Shown here: positions 53,586-63,257 of the stretch, one piece after another
How the letters are laid out: each line of letters starts with the position of its first letter
How positions within the stretch are numbered: the first letter of the stretch is position 1
NCBI GenBank assembly: GCA_000331325.2
Contig: CM003434.1
Span: 125,579 to 189,578 of the forward strand
Length of the DNA stretch: 64,000 bases
Direction of reading: 5' to 3'
Origin: Crithidia fasciculata
Taxonomy: Eukaryota; Euglenozoa; Kinetoplastea; Trypanosomatida; Trypanosomatidae
Translations under genes and position numbers: made by a program
The notes under the pieces: generated by a model
Told to the model about the DNA's origin: nothing
What the model saw: the letters and a program-made list of their open reading frames with translations, nothing else
The model's database searches: none

Positions 53586-55958
53586 TTACATCTCAGAGTC
53601 CTCGTCGCTATCGCCGGGGCGGTGCACGTTGGCCCCACGCTGGATGTCGTCGTTCGACGCCCCGCCCTCGCTGCCAGCCGGCGACGGCGCACGCTTCGGC
53701 GGCGGGCAGCGCGCCACGGCAGCGGCAGCCGACACGACCGTCGACGACACCGCCGTCCGCAGCGGCGCACCGGCGGAGTGCTCCTGGTGGTAGACGTCCA
53801 CCGAGGGCAGCCCGGTGGCGGCGTACGCGACGAAGTTCGTGAAGACGCTCGAGTCGCTGGGGATGTGCTTCGCCTCGATGTGGACCTTGCCGGCCAGCGG
53901 CGACTCCGCGATGATGCCGAGCACGTAGGGGCGGCTGTAGTCCGCCTTGACGCCCTTCTGGTGCATGCGGGGGACGACGTGGTAGCGCTCCCCGGGCTGC
54001 AGGGTGGCCCACATGGCCACGTCGCGGCTCACCACGAAGTTGAACTCGTCGGACGGGTGCAGCGGGTTCCAGCTCGTGTTCTGCACCACCCGCTGCTTGT
54101 CGCCGTCCTGCTTAGAGAGGGTGAGCATGATGGGGGCAAAGCGGCTGGCGGGGTTCTTGCGGTCGACGCCGCGCTTGTCGGGCTGCGACAGCGTCAGCAT
54201 CACCCGGATCGGCTCCGCCGCCGTGATGTCGAGCACCGCAGACGGAATCGTCTCGTCGAAGCTGCCCTTCACCCGGTAGTCCGTCGACGCCGCCGTCGTC
54301 AGAATCACACCACCGCCGTCGAAGTACTTCTTGGCGTCCTCGAAGTCGATCCAGAAGCTGCCGTCCTGCGGGTCATTGAGGCCGTCGCAGACGGCGCACA
54401 CGTCGGGGCTCTCCTCCCACACCGGGGAGCCGTAGCACCACAGGCCGGTCCACCGCCCCGTCGGCCGCCACGGGTTGCGCACCTTGAAGAGGAGGGTGCG
54501 GCGGTTCTTGACGGAGACAACGCGCTCCACAAAGTAGGTGTAGCCGGTGCGCAGGCCCACGGCAGCGAACTTCTCCTTGAAGGCGTGGGGATCGGCCTGC
54601 AGCTCGCGGCCGAGGTAGGTCTCGGAGCCGCTGCTCGGCGTGTTGAGCACCACCGTTGCGGAGCCGTTGCGGGTCACCTCCACCAGCATCGCCTCGAAGA
54701 CGTCCGCCTTCTGCGCGTTGATGGCGGCGGAGGCCCAGTCGTTGTCGAAGCGGAACACCGGCGCACCCGTCATGTCGGCCAGCGCCTGCAGCGCGTCGCC
54801 GCCCGTGATGCTGGCGTAGGAGCCGTGCACCCGGGCGTAGGCCTTCTCCAGCAGCGAGGCCCACAGCTCCCGCGGCTCGTCCACGCTACGGGCAAAGACG
54901 GGAGTCTTGTTCACCGTCGCCAGGTAGTCGTCCACCACGACTGACTCCCACCAGCCGTTCTTGTTGATGCTCACGCGGTACGCCCCGACCGCCTTCTCGG
55001 CAGCGGTGCCGTGCACGAAGAGCTTCTCCACCGCCGACGGCTCCTCGGCCAGGGCAGCCAGCGCGCACATGAACCACGAGTCGCCAAGGTTGCCAGAGTC
55101 GATGGCGTGGCTGACGACTGGGCCCACAACGGCGTCCGCCGAGGCCCGCTGCTCCGCTGACAGGTACTGCGTGGGCCGCATGAAGGCCATCTCAGGGAAG
55201 GTGCGCACGTCCACCGCGGGCCGCGCCAGCGCGTCGGCGTTCGGCGGGAAGTGCAGGTCGACATAGGGCGTGTTGGTCTCGATGCAGCGCTGTAGCACCT
55301 TCTCCTGGTCCGTCTCGCCGTCGGCCAGCGCACGCACCGCTTCCGTCTCCTCCGCTGCTGTCGCGTTGGCTGCCTCGGCTATGGCGTGGCGGTACTCGTC
55401 GCTCACCGGGCGGATGGTGATGCCGCTCTTGTAGCCGTTCACCGTGCCGGAGATGTAGTGGATCGTCTCCAGCGGGTGCACGACGGCGTGCGCGCAGATC
55501 CACCCATCCTCCGTCTCCTCGAGCGTCGTCCGCTCGCCGGCCGAGATGGCCGATCCGGGGCCGAAGCGGAAGTCAATCTGGCCTTCATAGTCGAGGGAGT
55601 CGTTGTAAATGTACCACGAGTCGCCCTTGATGATGCGGAAGATGATGCCGTTCTCGAAGTACTCCCGCACGTCGCCACCCTCGATCGTGCAGGCGTCGTA
55701 GCGGTAGGCGCAGCCCTCCTGGTGGGCACGGATGGCGTGGATGCGCTGCACACGCGGGTCGGCTGCCTCCGCCGCGGAGGCGGAATCCTGCGCCGCCCTC
55801 GCCTCCTCCTGCGCCTCGCGGCGCTCCTCCTCGGCGGCTGCCTGCTGCGCTGCCGACGTGGGCTGCGGCTCGGCCTGCTTCTTGGCCTCCTCCTTGGCCT
55901 GCTTCTTCGGCTCCTCCTTCGGCTTCTTCGTCTTGTCCTTCGAGTTGCAGCAGCCCAT
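53586..55958 (-). CDS. CAP5.5: CAP5.5-like acylated calpain-related cytoskeletal protein (S/Y/N site)
   Basis: 790 residues from the ATG at 55958. The start is decided by the N-terminus MGCCNSKDKT: Gly2 is a typical N-myristoylation site and Cys3/Cys4 suit palmitoylation, a signal for the inner face of the plasma membrane. A Lys/Glu/Ala-rich linker (about 7-66) leads to domain I_K at about 88-180 (ENGIIFRIIKGDSWYIYND). Domain II then shows Ser294 at the Cys position (GNLGDSWFM), Tyr473 at the His position (TGYTYFV) and Asn495 (VRNPW). Domain III-like sequence and a low-complexity tail close the protein. T. brucei CAP5.5 is an acylated, calpain-related protein of the subpellicular microtubule corset, and from memory it also lacks Cys and His. 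The acyl signal and the transporter/calpain context support orthology, but I have not aligned them. Confidence 0.85.
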   Translation of the reverse strand: MGCCNSKDKTKKPKEEPKKQAKEEAKKQAEPQPTSAAQQAAAEEERREAQEEARAAQDSASAAEAADPRVQRIHAIRAHQEGCAYRYDACTIEGGDVREYFENGIIFRIIKGDSWYIYNDSLDYEGQIDFRFGPGSAISAGERTTLEETEDGWICAHAVVHPLETIHYISGTVNGYKSGITIRPVSDEYRHAIAEAANATAAEETEAVRALADGETDQEKVLQRCIETNTPYVDLHFPPNADALARPAVDVRTFPEMAFMRPTQYLSAEQRASADAVVGPVVSHAIDSGNLGDSWFMCALAALAEEPSAVEKLFVHGTAAEKAVGAYRVSINKNGWWESVVVDDYLATVNKTPVFARSVDEPRELWASLLEKAYARVHGSYASITGGDALQALADMTGAPVFRFDNDWASAAINAQKADVFEAMLVEVTRNGSATVVLNTPSSGSETYLGRELQADPHAFKEKFAAVGLRTGYTYFVERVVSVKNRRTLLFKVRNPWRPTGRWTGLWCYGSPVWEESPDVCAVCDGLNDPQDGSFWIDFEDAKKYFDGGGVILTTAASTDYRVKGSFDETIPSAVLDITAAEPIRVMLTLSQPDKRGVDRKNPASRFAPIMLTLSKQDGDKQRVVQNTSWNPLHPSDEFNFVVSRDVAMWATLQPGERYHVVPRMHQKGVKADYSRPYVLGIIAESPLAGKVHIEAKHIPSDSSVFTNFVAYAATGLPSVDVYHQEHSAGAPLRTAVSSTVVSAAAAVARCPPPKRAPSPAGSEGGASNDDIQRGANVHRPGDSDEDSEM

Positions 55959-57004
55959 TGTTGCTTCTGTGTGTGTGCGTTGCTGTGTAGATGTGTGTAT
56001 GTACGGGTGTCGCGGCTGTAGTCTTTCCGAGGCGGCAAAGAAAAGAGAGAGAGAAGGACGTTCGTAAGTGGTAGACACGTCTAGAACGCAGAGAGAGAAG
56101 GCACAATGTGCAAAAGAGAGAAAGAGAGAAAGAGACGCGGAACAAATAACAAACTAAAATGAAAAAAACTAGGTTTGATGGGTGGGCTCCGTGGTTGCGT
56201 GATACGCACACAGTAGCACCTCGGTACAGGGTAGAGAAGGAAGAGAGTTAAAAGAAAAGAGAAAGAGGGGAATCGACGTTGTTATGAGCGGCGACACGAT
56301 GAACGAGCGACCAAAAGAAGGATACAGGCTTTCCGCTCCTACGTAGACACAGAGAGAGTGAGGGGCGTTTAGAGGAATCTTCACTAGATGATAGACGGTA
56401 TTCTATTTGACTCCAACGTAAACGGCAAAGAAAAAAAATGACAATTGGTCACCTGTGCGTGATATCAATCAAGAGCTTCACTACGCCAGCAGTGGGGTGA
56501 AGAAAAAAAGGTGTGTTGAGAGAGAGAGAGAGTGAAGAGGATGGGGAAAAGGGAAAAATAAAGAGATAGAAGACATACGAAGGCAAGTACCGCGCGCACG
56601 AGCTTAGCGCATTTTCTCTTGCTGTTGGCACCGCTGCACAGATGAGGCGTTGAACAGGGGGCAGCCCTGCACGTCGATGAAGGAGCGATAAGAGACGCAA
56701 ACGCCACAGTCGTCGCGCTACTTCCATATTTTATTTTCTTTGTCATTGTCCTTCAGCTGCTGAGTTGCATCTACGCTATTGTGCGTTAGGGGGAAAGAGG
56801 AGGAAGAGGAAACAGGGGAGAGGAGAAGCAAAACAAAAAAAGAGAGAAAGGTGCGCACACCTACACCATTTATTGCAGGTACACATGCCTACACAGACAC
56901 AGACAGAGGGACGCAGCACCAATATACCACAGTGCTGTCTCCATGTGTCGTCGGAGGTGTCAAACGCTGCTCATTCATTCGCGGCTCCCGTTATTTTGCA
57001 AAAC
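55959..57004. other. spacer between calpain-like genes
   Basis: About 1.05 kb. It holds the candidate pyrimidine tract at 56111-56138, other GA runs near 56040 and 56520, and A-rich sequence. No gene is supported. Confidence 0.5.
56111..56138 (-). promoter_or_regulatory. candidate trans-splicing pyrimidine tract
   Basis: A CT-rich coding-strand run about 150 bases upstream of the CAP5.5-like start at 55958. Confidence 0.4.
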
Positions 57005-59098
57005 CTAGTAGGGGAAGGGGAACTCCTCTTTGACATTCGCGGCACCAAAGGCCGTAATGCCAGCCTTCAGCCGCGGAGCCCCGCCGCGCTTCTTGTACTG
57101 GAACTGCGTCCGCACCGCCTCCTCCTTCTCCACCTTGAAGGCGGTGACGTTGCGGAAGGTCGGGCAGGTCTCTGGCAGGTGCACGAAGGAAACCCGCAGG
57201 CCCTTCTCCGAGGACTTGTTGGGCGTCAGCAAGCCAAGCGTGAAGTCCTTCGGCCCGTTGCGGTTGGCCACCATGATGCGTGGAATGACATAGAAAGGAC
57301 TCTGCGCCGGGTCCAGCTCAATTTCCAGCCCCACATCGCGTGCGACGGTGTACTCGTACTTGGTCGGGGCGTTGATCTCCGGGTTCTGCGTGCTGAGGGC
57401 GATGACGTTCTGCATGTCGGTCGCCGCGTTGTGCCCCGTGACGGAGATGAGGAGACCCTTGTAGAGCTGCTCAGGGTCGTCCTCTTTCAGCATGCGCCGG
57501 TCCCGCTGGGAGAGCGTGAAGAAGATCTTCTGCTTGCTCTTGAGCTCGATCTTCAGCGCGATGGAGGGGATGATGCCGAGAAACTTGCCCTGGAAGTGGT
57601 ACTGGTACCACGCCTTTTTCACCATGCACACCCCGCCGCCCTCGAAGAACTGCACGGCGTCCTTCCACTCCATCCAGAAGGTGCCGTCGCTCTCCGTGCT
57701 CGGGTTGCAGGAGCGGCGCACCAGCGAGTGCTTCTTCCACTTGTCGCTGTTCTTGCCCCAGGCGCCGGTCCACTCGTTGCCGGTGCCCCACGGGTTGCGG
57801 ATCTTCAGCAGCTTCACGCGGGGGATTAAAAACTGGCGCACCTTCAGCACCGAGTAGGCGTGGCCCGTGCTGAGCCCCGCGGCGTTGTACCGCGACTCCA
57901 GCGCCTCGGAGTTGCCCTTTCCACCGCCGACGTTGTAGGAGCTCGTGTCGGTGCCCGGGATGCTGATGGAGATGAGGTAGCCCTTGCGGCGGTGGCGCAG
58001 CAGAACCTTGAAGAAGGCCGATGCCTTCTCCTCATCGTTGGCAGCCTCCTTCCACGTGTCGGTGAAGGAGTACACGGGGAAACCTGTCAGGTCCTGCAGC
58101 GCCTGCAGTGCGCTGCCCCCGATGATACTCGCGTAGGACCCGTGCATCTTGGCGTAGGCCTTCTCCAGCAGCGCCACCCACAGCTCATAAGGGTCCCCGG
58201 CGGAGCGGCCAAAGGACAGGGTGCAGTTGTAGGTCGGCAGGTAGCTGTCAACAATGACGCTGTGGTACCACCCGCCCTTGTTGATGTAGACACGGTAGCC
58301 GCCCGCCTTCTGCTCCTTCTTGCGCTTCGAGGCTGACACCGGGTGGCGGAACATGTCCTTGATCATCGTCGTGCTGTCCGCCACCACCGCGATAGAGCAC
58401 ATGAGCCAGCAGTCGCCGAGCTGGCCTTGGCCAATGTCGTTGGGGTTGACGCCACTGCGGAAGAGTTTGATCTTTTTATGCGCCATCAACGGAATGTAGT
58501 CCTGCGGCCGCCGCCACGTGATGGACGCCGCGTTGGCCACCTGCTTCTTATCCGTTGCCCGCCGCAGCGACGACGCGGATGGGGCAAAGCTCATGTCCAC
58601 GAACTGGATCTTACTCTTGCGACACTTGTACAGCAGCTCCTCGTCGTTGTGCGTCACCCCAGCGACGCCGGCCACCTTGCGGGTCTCTGTGCTGCACTTC
58701 TGCTGCGCCTCTCGGTTCACCTTCTCGATGTAGCCTGCGGCGAGGCCACGGCAGCTGTTGAGAGCTGAGTAGTTGATCTCTGTCTTCTTGTCAAACTTCA
58801 CGAAGGGCAGCGTCTCGAGGGGGTAGACAACCAGCGTGCACTGCGTCCCACCCGCGCCGGTGCGCTTCATCTCAGTGCGGCCGTGCTTGACGTTGTGCAC
58901 GGCGGTGCCACGCTGGAAGGTGAAGTTGATGTGCACCTCCATGTCGAGGCTGTCGTTGTACAGGAACCACTTCTGCTTGCCCACCTCCACGCGGTAGCAG
59001 ACGCCACGTTCGAAGAGAGCGTAGCTGTCCCCCTTCACGGCGGGGCCGCCGTACTTGAACTTCGTCACCTTCTTTGGCTTCTCCGGTGCGTTGGGCAT
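57005..59098 (-). CDS. calpain-like cysteine peptidase with intact C/H/N triad
   Basis: 697 residues from the ATG at 59098 (MPNAPEKPKKVTKFKYGG). An in-frame ATG at 59206 would add a Cys/Phe-rich tail that resembles untranslated sequence. Domain I_K is at about 11-102 (RGVCYRVEVGKQKWFLYND). Domain II carries all three catalytic residues: Cys230 in GQLGDCWLM, His413 in TGHAYSVL and Asn435 in IRNPWG. Domain III-like beta sequence follows. No EF-hand penta domain is seen, as is normal in kinetoplastids. This is the only member of the local array that looks able to cleave proteins. It is also the first calpain-like gene in the transcription order. Substrates cannot be inferred. Confidence 0.92.
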   Translation of the reverse strand: MPNAPEKPKKVTKFKYGGPAVKGDSYALFERGVCYRVEVGKQKWFLYNDSLDMEVHINFTFQRGTAVHNVKHGRTEMKRTGAGGTQCTLVVYPLETLPFVKFDKKTEINYSALNSCRGLAAGYIEKVNREAQQKCSTETRKVAGVAGVTHNDEELLYKCRKSKIQFVDMSFAPSASSLRRATDKKQVANAASITWRRPQDYIPLMAHKKIKLFRSGVNPNDIGQGQLGDCWLMCSIAVVADSTTMIKDMFRHPVSASKRKKEQKAGGYRVYINKGGWYHSVIVDSYLPTYNCTLSFGRSAGDPYELWVALLEKAYAKMHGSYASIIGGSALQALQDLTGFPVYSFTDTWKEAANDEEKASAFFKVLLRHRRKGYLISISIPGTDTSSYNVGGGKGNSEALESRYNAAGLSTGHAYSVLKVRQFLIPRVKLLKIRNPWGTGNEWTGAWGKNSDKWKKHSLVRRSCNPSTESDGTFWMEWKDAVQFFEGGGVCMVKKAWYQYHFQGKFLGIIPSIALKIELKSKQKIFFTLSQRDRRMLKEDDPEQLYKGLLISVTGHNAATDMQNVIALSTQNPEINAPTKYEYTVARDVGLEIELDPAQSPFYVIPRIMVANRNGPKDFTLGLLTPNKSSEKGLRVSFVHLPETCPTFRNVTAFKVEKEEAVRTQFQYKKRGGAPRLKAGITAFGAANVKEEFPFPY

Positions 59099-60420
59099 TG
59101 GCGGACACCACAGATGGCACACAACCGAAGAAAAGAAGAGGAAGAGTGGTTGCTGCCGCGGATAGCAACCAGTAGAAAAAAGAAAGCTGCGCTCCTCACA
59201 ACACAATAGAGAAAGAGCGACACTAAAAATAAACGAGAGAATGCCACAAGTCTAGTGTAAAAGAAAAGGAAAATGAGAATGCACCACAGGAAGCAGAATG
59301 CTTGTGGCTGACCGTATAGGCGGAAAAGGGACAATAAAAGGAAGAAGACGCTCTACGGCGTAGTCGATGAAACGACAAGAGGAGGTGACAGTAAGAGAGA
59401 AGTGAGAGCGAATCGTTTTGCTTCGCAATGGCTTGACACCACCACACCGGCAGCTCGGATAGGAGAAGTCTACAAATATCTCCTGCAGAAAAAAAAAACA
59501 GATTGGATCGCGTTATAAAGTGTCGCAGCGTGTAAAAGTGACGTTGGGGGAGTGCAAGAAAAAAGTGCAGAAAAGAGAAAGGTTGCCCGACTACAGTGCA
59601 GACAGCACGCACAAACGCACACAGACAAACAGGTGCTTTGGGAGATAGAAAGAAAGAGAAAGTCGGAAAGCGCGCAAAGAAAGATAAGAATAATGTCAGG
59701 AAAATATTGTATGTGCGCAACAAAGAATTTATTGAGCGTGTGGGCGAGAAGAAGTCAGCTGCGCTTATTCAGAGTGCTGCTGTGCGTGATTCGCGAGATG
59801 TCAGAAGGAAAAAAACAGACTCTTTAAAAAAAAAAAAAAAAGTGAGGGATACCCAAGTACGTGCAAGAGGCCGCGTAACGCCAATGCCGTCGTGTCTCGT
59901 GCGTAAATGAGGCGAGAAGAAAAAGTGATGTGGAGTGTGCTGCTCTTGTTGTTGTGTGTTCTCTTGACAGCTCCTGCGGGCGAACCTGACTTGCCAGAAG
60001 GCAACCAGATCCTCGCTCTGCCGAGGTCAAATGAATCAAGATGCGAGTGAGTGAGTAGTGGTAGAGTAAAGGGAAGAAAGGCGGAAAAGTGAAAAAGGGG
60101 AATAGAGACACGCAACCAGACACTTACAAAGGTCCAACTCAATGCAGTTGGCAGAAAAAGTTCCGACAAAGAGAGGTAGAGGTCCACTCTCGAAAAACGA
60201 GATCCACCGCAAACCGAGCAGCACCACTGAAACTACTCCGTACATCTTCTACAGTGCTCCACTGTAGCGTCTCTCCCTTTGCTCTCTAACCTTTTTTCCA
60301 TTTCAGTAGCAGCAGAACAAGTTCATCGAAAAAAGTCATTCTGTGACGGTCAGAACAGCAGCGTCCTTCTTTGTCCATCTCGTACACCGTATATTTACCA
60401 CCATCCTCCACCTACTTTCT
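59099..60420. other. spacer between the P-loop protein gene and the active-site-intact calpain
   Basis: About 1.3 kb of A/GA-rich sequence with a long poly-A run near 59826-59842. No gene is supported. Confidence 0.5.
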
Positions 60421-61191
60421 CTATCGCAGCTGCAGCCCGTTGCGCCACGTCACATAAGCTGGTGGCACCGTCGTGCGGTCTGACGGCACCGGCGTCACCT
60501 GCACCACCCCAGACGCTCCCACCCACACATTCACCAAAGGAAAGGCAGCGAAGGGCAGCGGCAGCAGCGTCGCCGACTCCGGCAACTGATTTGTGACGAC
60601 TATGTAAGAAAAGGGCTTCGCATTGCGTGCCATCCAGTCATGGATGTTGGCCAGGTAGGACAAGCACGCCGCGGCTGCTGCTGTCGATGCCAGTGCATCA
60701 GCGTGCTGGCCGCCACCACCTCTTCCCCCTCCTCTTTGCGACATCGCCGAATTCATCTCAAAGCCGTCGTCGTCGATCAGCAGCAGGGGCGGCACCGCCT
60801 GCGTCGTCCGCAGCTCCATCACCTCCCGCAGTGCGGCCTGCCAGCTGTCTACGTAGATAAACTCGATGCGGCCCAAAACGGATCCAGGTAGAGTGTTGAG
60901 GGGCGTGAAGGGCACCGGCACCTTCGCGTAAAAGACAGACTCCTGGCACAGAACCAACACGTGTTGTTGCTGCGCGCCATTCTCAGCTGTTGCGCTGCCA
61001 CTGCTGCTGTTGTGGTTCGTCACGGCATTGACAGCTGCTTGGAAGGCCAGCGATGACTTGCCGGATGCCCGAGCACCATGCACGAGGAAGCCGTGGCCCT
61101 GCAGGAGCTGAGAAGGGCGGCGGCCATGGGCGAATAGGATAGCGGCGTCGAGGGAGGCCGGCGGTGACGGCGGTGCTGGTACGGTCGCCAT
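60421..61191 (-). CDS. small P-loop (RecA-like) ATPase
   Basis: 256 residues from the ATG at 61191 (MATVPAPPSPPASLDAAIL). A Walker A motif is clear at residues 39-46 (GARASGKS), preceded by a strand (GFLVHG). A Walker B-like strand ending in acidic residues is at about 133-142 (VPPLLLIDDD). The spacing of about 95 residues between them and the order of strands suit a RecA/RAD51-paralogue or KaiC-like fold. The C-terminal third contains a further strand (FSYIVVTNQLPES) of the kind that carries a sensor residue. A role in DNA recombination is possible but unproven, and other small P-loop NTPases would fit. Gly-rich low-complexity sequence at about 152-160 is probably a disordered loop. Confidence 0.7.
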   Translation of the reverse strand: MATVPAPPSPPASLDAAILFAHGRRPSQLLQGHGFLVHGARASGKSSLAFQAAVNAVTNHNSSSGSATAENGAQQQHVLVLCQESVFYAKVPVPFTPLNTLPGSVLGRIEFIYVDSWQAALREVMELRTTQAVPPLLLIDDDGFEMNSAMSQRGGGRGGGGQHADALASTAAAAACLSYLANIHDWMARNAKPFSYIVVTNQLPESATLLPLPFAAFPLVNVWVGASGVVQVTPVPSDRTTVPPAYVTWRNGLQLR

Positions 61192-61689
61192 TCTAAAAAC
61201 AAGTGTGTGTGAGTTCCTTGCGGGCAGCTGCTGTGTTTCTCAAGTGTGTCTGCTCAGCACGGGAGGAACGACCACTCGACCTGTGGAGCAGCTTATGGCA
61301 GAAAGAGGAGATAAGAAAGGGTAAAATAAAAAGTACAATGAAAAGAAGCTAACAGCGATAGGCTAGAGACGGACGTCCGAATTATTGTTATTCAGTTTAG
61401 TGTCGTACCTGCCGCACGACCCCTTTGAAGGCCGTCTTTACTTCTGAGGTCTGTAAGCGCAGCGATCACCATTTTAAGTCTATAAGTACACACATGCTAT
61501 CAACTCTCCATAGGCACAGCAGCCATTAGCAGGGCACGTGAGATGCATCACAGAAGAAAAATGTGAAAAGAGGTGAAGGATCGAAGAGGAAGCAGCACAC
61601 TAGAAAACGTGCCCCTCACAGCATAAAGTCACAACTGCGGCGCCAAAAGGAAGAAACGAGCAGCTCCTACCGTCTCTTTCCATTCACTC
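61192..61689. other. spacer
   Basis: About 500 bases of mixed, A-rich sequence. No gene is supported. Confidence 0.5.
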
Positions 61690-62682
61690 TCACGCGGATG
61701 TACCGCGTGTGAGGGTCTGGAACACCTCCCACCCCTTCACCGGCTCCAGCACCAACACACTCTGCGGCGGGTGCTGCAGGTAGGCCTCCGACGGCAGCGG
61801 GTCGCGCACCGTCACCGCCGTCGCCGGGTCCGCCGTGAGCTGCACCGGCTCCCCGGCGACAACGACCCGCCCGCGCCTGTGCATGAGCTCCCAGACGGCG
61901 TGGAAGGCGTAAAAGACGACCTCTGACGAGGCCATATCCGTTGCGTAGGTGGCGAGGTTCGGCAGCCCCAGCAACTCCGCGCCGTGCGTGCGGAAGCCGT
62001 AGCACGCCTTGCCCTGCGCGTCCTCCGTCTTATAGGGCTGAAACCCAGTGTAGATGGTGGTGACCGGCAGCGCACGGAAGAAGTCGAGCGAGTGCCCCGC
62101 ACACTCGCAGTTCTCCTCAATAAAGGTGCGAGAAAAGAGGGAGGCAGGAGCAGAGGTCAGCGCGTTCACGTTCAGCACACCACAGCCGCCACCGGCTTCA
62201 CAGACGGCGGCCGCAACGGCAGACACCGACACGTACCTCTCCAGCGGAGAAACGGCATCGGTGCCGCGGTAGGAAAGGTAGGCGGCACTCTGCGCACTTG
62301 CCATCCGCTGCTTCACGGCGTCGGGGTAGAGGGAGTAGGTGATGCACTGCTCCGCCACACTGGGTGGCAAGGGGCACTGGTGTCGCACAATCACATCCAC
62401 GCGGTGGTGCACAGGAGCAAGAGCTGCCGCTGCTGTCGTTGGCGCTGGGGGCGTGGAGGTCCATTCAGCGATGCCGGTGAGACCAGAAGCGTCGCCGTCG
62501 GCGGCGGTGCGAAGGGTGGCCGCCTTCAAGGATGGGTCGAAGTGGTGCAGGTGGTGGGTGATGGCCGCTGCGGTGAGACCAGCTGGAGCTGCGTCGGGGA
62601 AAAGGACCTGGAGGCCAATGAGAGGCACACGGGAGCGGTGCCCAGCCGCCTGCTGCAGCGCCGCAACGCCTCGACGCAGCAT
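61690..62682 (-). CDS. conserved-looking protein of unknown function
   Basis: 330 residues from the ATG at 62682 (MLRRGVAALQQAAGHRSRVP). The first 20 residues are basic and lack acids, which would suit mitochondrial import. The body is an alpha/beta fold with a strand-turn near GLQVLFPDAAPAG, a His-rich segment (AAITHHLHHFDPS), a conserved-looking GGGCGVLNVNALTS and a tyrosine-rich middle (TIYTGFQPYKTEDAQGKACY). The overall pattern recalls bacterial DUF4261-type proteins, but I hold that only weakly. No catalytic motif or membrane segment is clear. Confidence 0.7.
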   Translation of the reverse strand: MLRRGVAALQQAAGHRSRVPLIGLQVLFPDAAPAGLTAAAITHHLHHFDPSLKAATLRTAADGDASGLTGIAEWTSTPPAPTTAAAALAPVHHRVDVIVRHQCPLPPSVAEQCITYSLYPDAVKQRMASAQSAAYLSYRGTDAVSPLERYVSVSAVAAAVCEAGGGCGVLNVNALTSAPASLFSRTFIEENCECAGHSLDFFRALPVTTIYTGFQPYKTEDAQGKACYGFRTHGAELLGLPNLATYATDMASSEVVFYAFHAVWELMHRRGRVVVAGEPVQLTADPATAVTVRDPLPSEAYLQHPPQSVLVLEPVKGWEVFQTLTRGTSA

Positions 62683-63257
62683 GTCTCCGTGTGAAAAGAG
62701 TGGAGAAGCGAATTCAATAAATATGAATGTACCTGTGTGAAGAATTTAGGCGGCAAAGTAGTACAGAATGATATCCAGCCGAAATAGAAGCGAGAAACAA
62801 AGCACGCATCGGTGGAAAGCAGAAAAGGTTGCAAACGAGAAGTCGAAGCATAAGGTGCAAAGAAAGAAAGGGTCACACAGCTTCTCTCACTGTTGACACG
62901 AGTCCAACTCGAATTAGCAGGCAAGATATTCAAAGAGCTGACGAATGCAGTCACCGCACACGAAGAGCAGTCCACTCCACCTGTTCCTCTACGTCCTCTT
63001 ACAGCGACGGACAAAATGTCACTCACAATTACCTTGCTTTTGCTGTTCTATCTTTAGTGAGTAAAAAGTAGTCTGTAAACAACACTTCACCTGGCCAAGA
63101 GCGAGCCGCTGCCGCACAGGTTTAGCCCAACACACGTGCACACCCCAGCGGTGGCCGATGATGCCATCCCATGCGTAGCAGCCACACCTTCCATATAGGG
63201 CCTTTGTCCTCATGCACGTCCGGGACACAACAGAGCGAAGCTCCAATCGTGCCCTCC
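62683..63257. other. spacer
   Basis: About 575 bases of mixed composition. No gene is supported. Confidence 0.5.

Noticed and set aside
53532-54944. 470-residue plus-strand ORF
   Set aside because: Antisense to the CAP5.5-like gene, with no recognisable domain.
59099-59206. Upstream in-frame ATG for the triad-intact calpain
   Set aside because: The extra 36 residues are Cys/Phe/Ser-rich and resemble translated pyrimidine-tract sequence. The ATG at 59098 gives a typical charged N-terminus.
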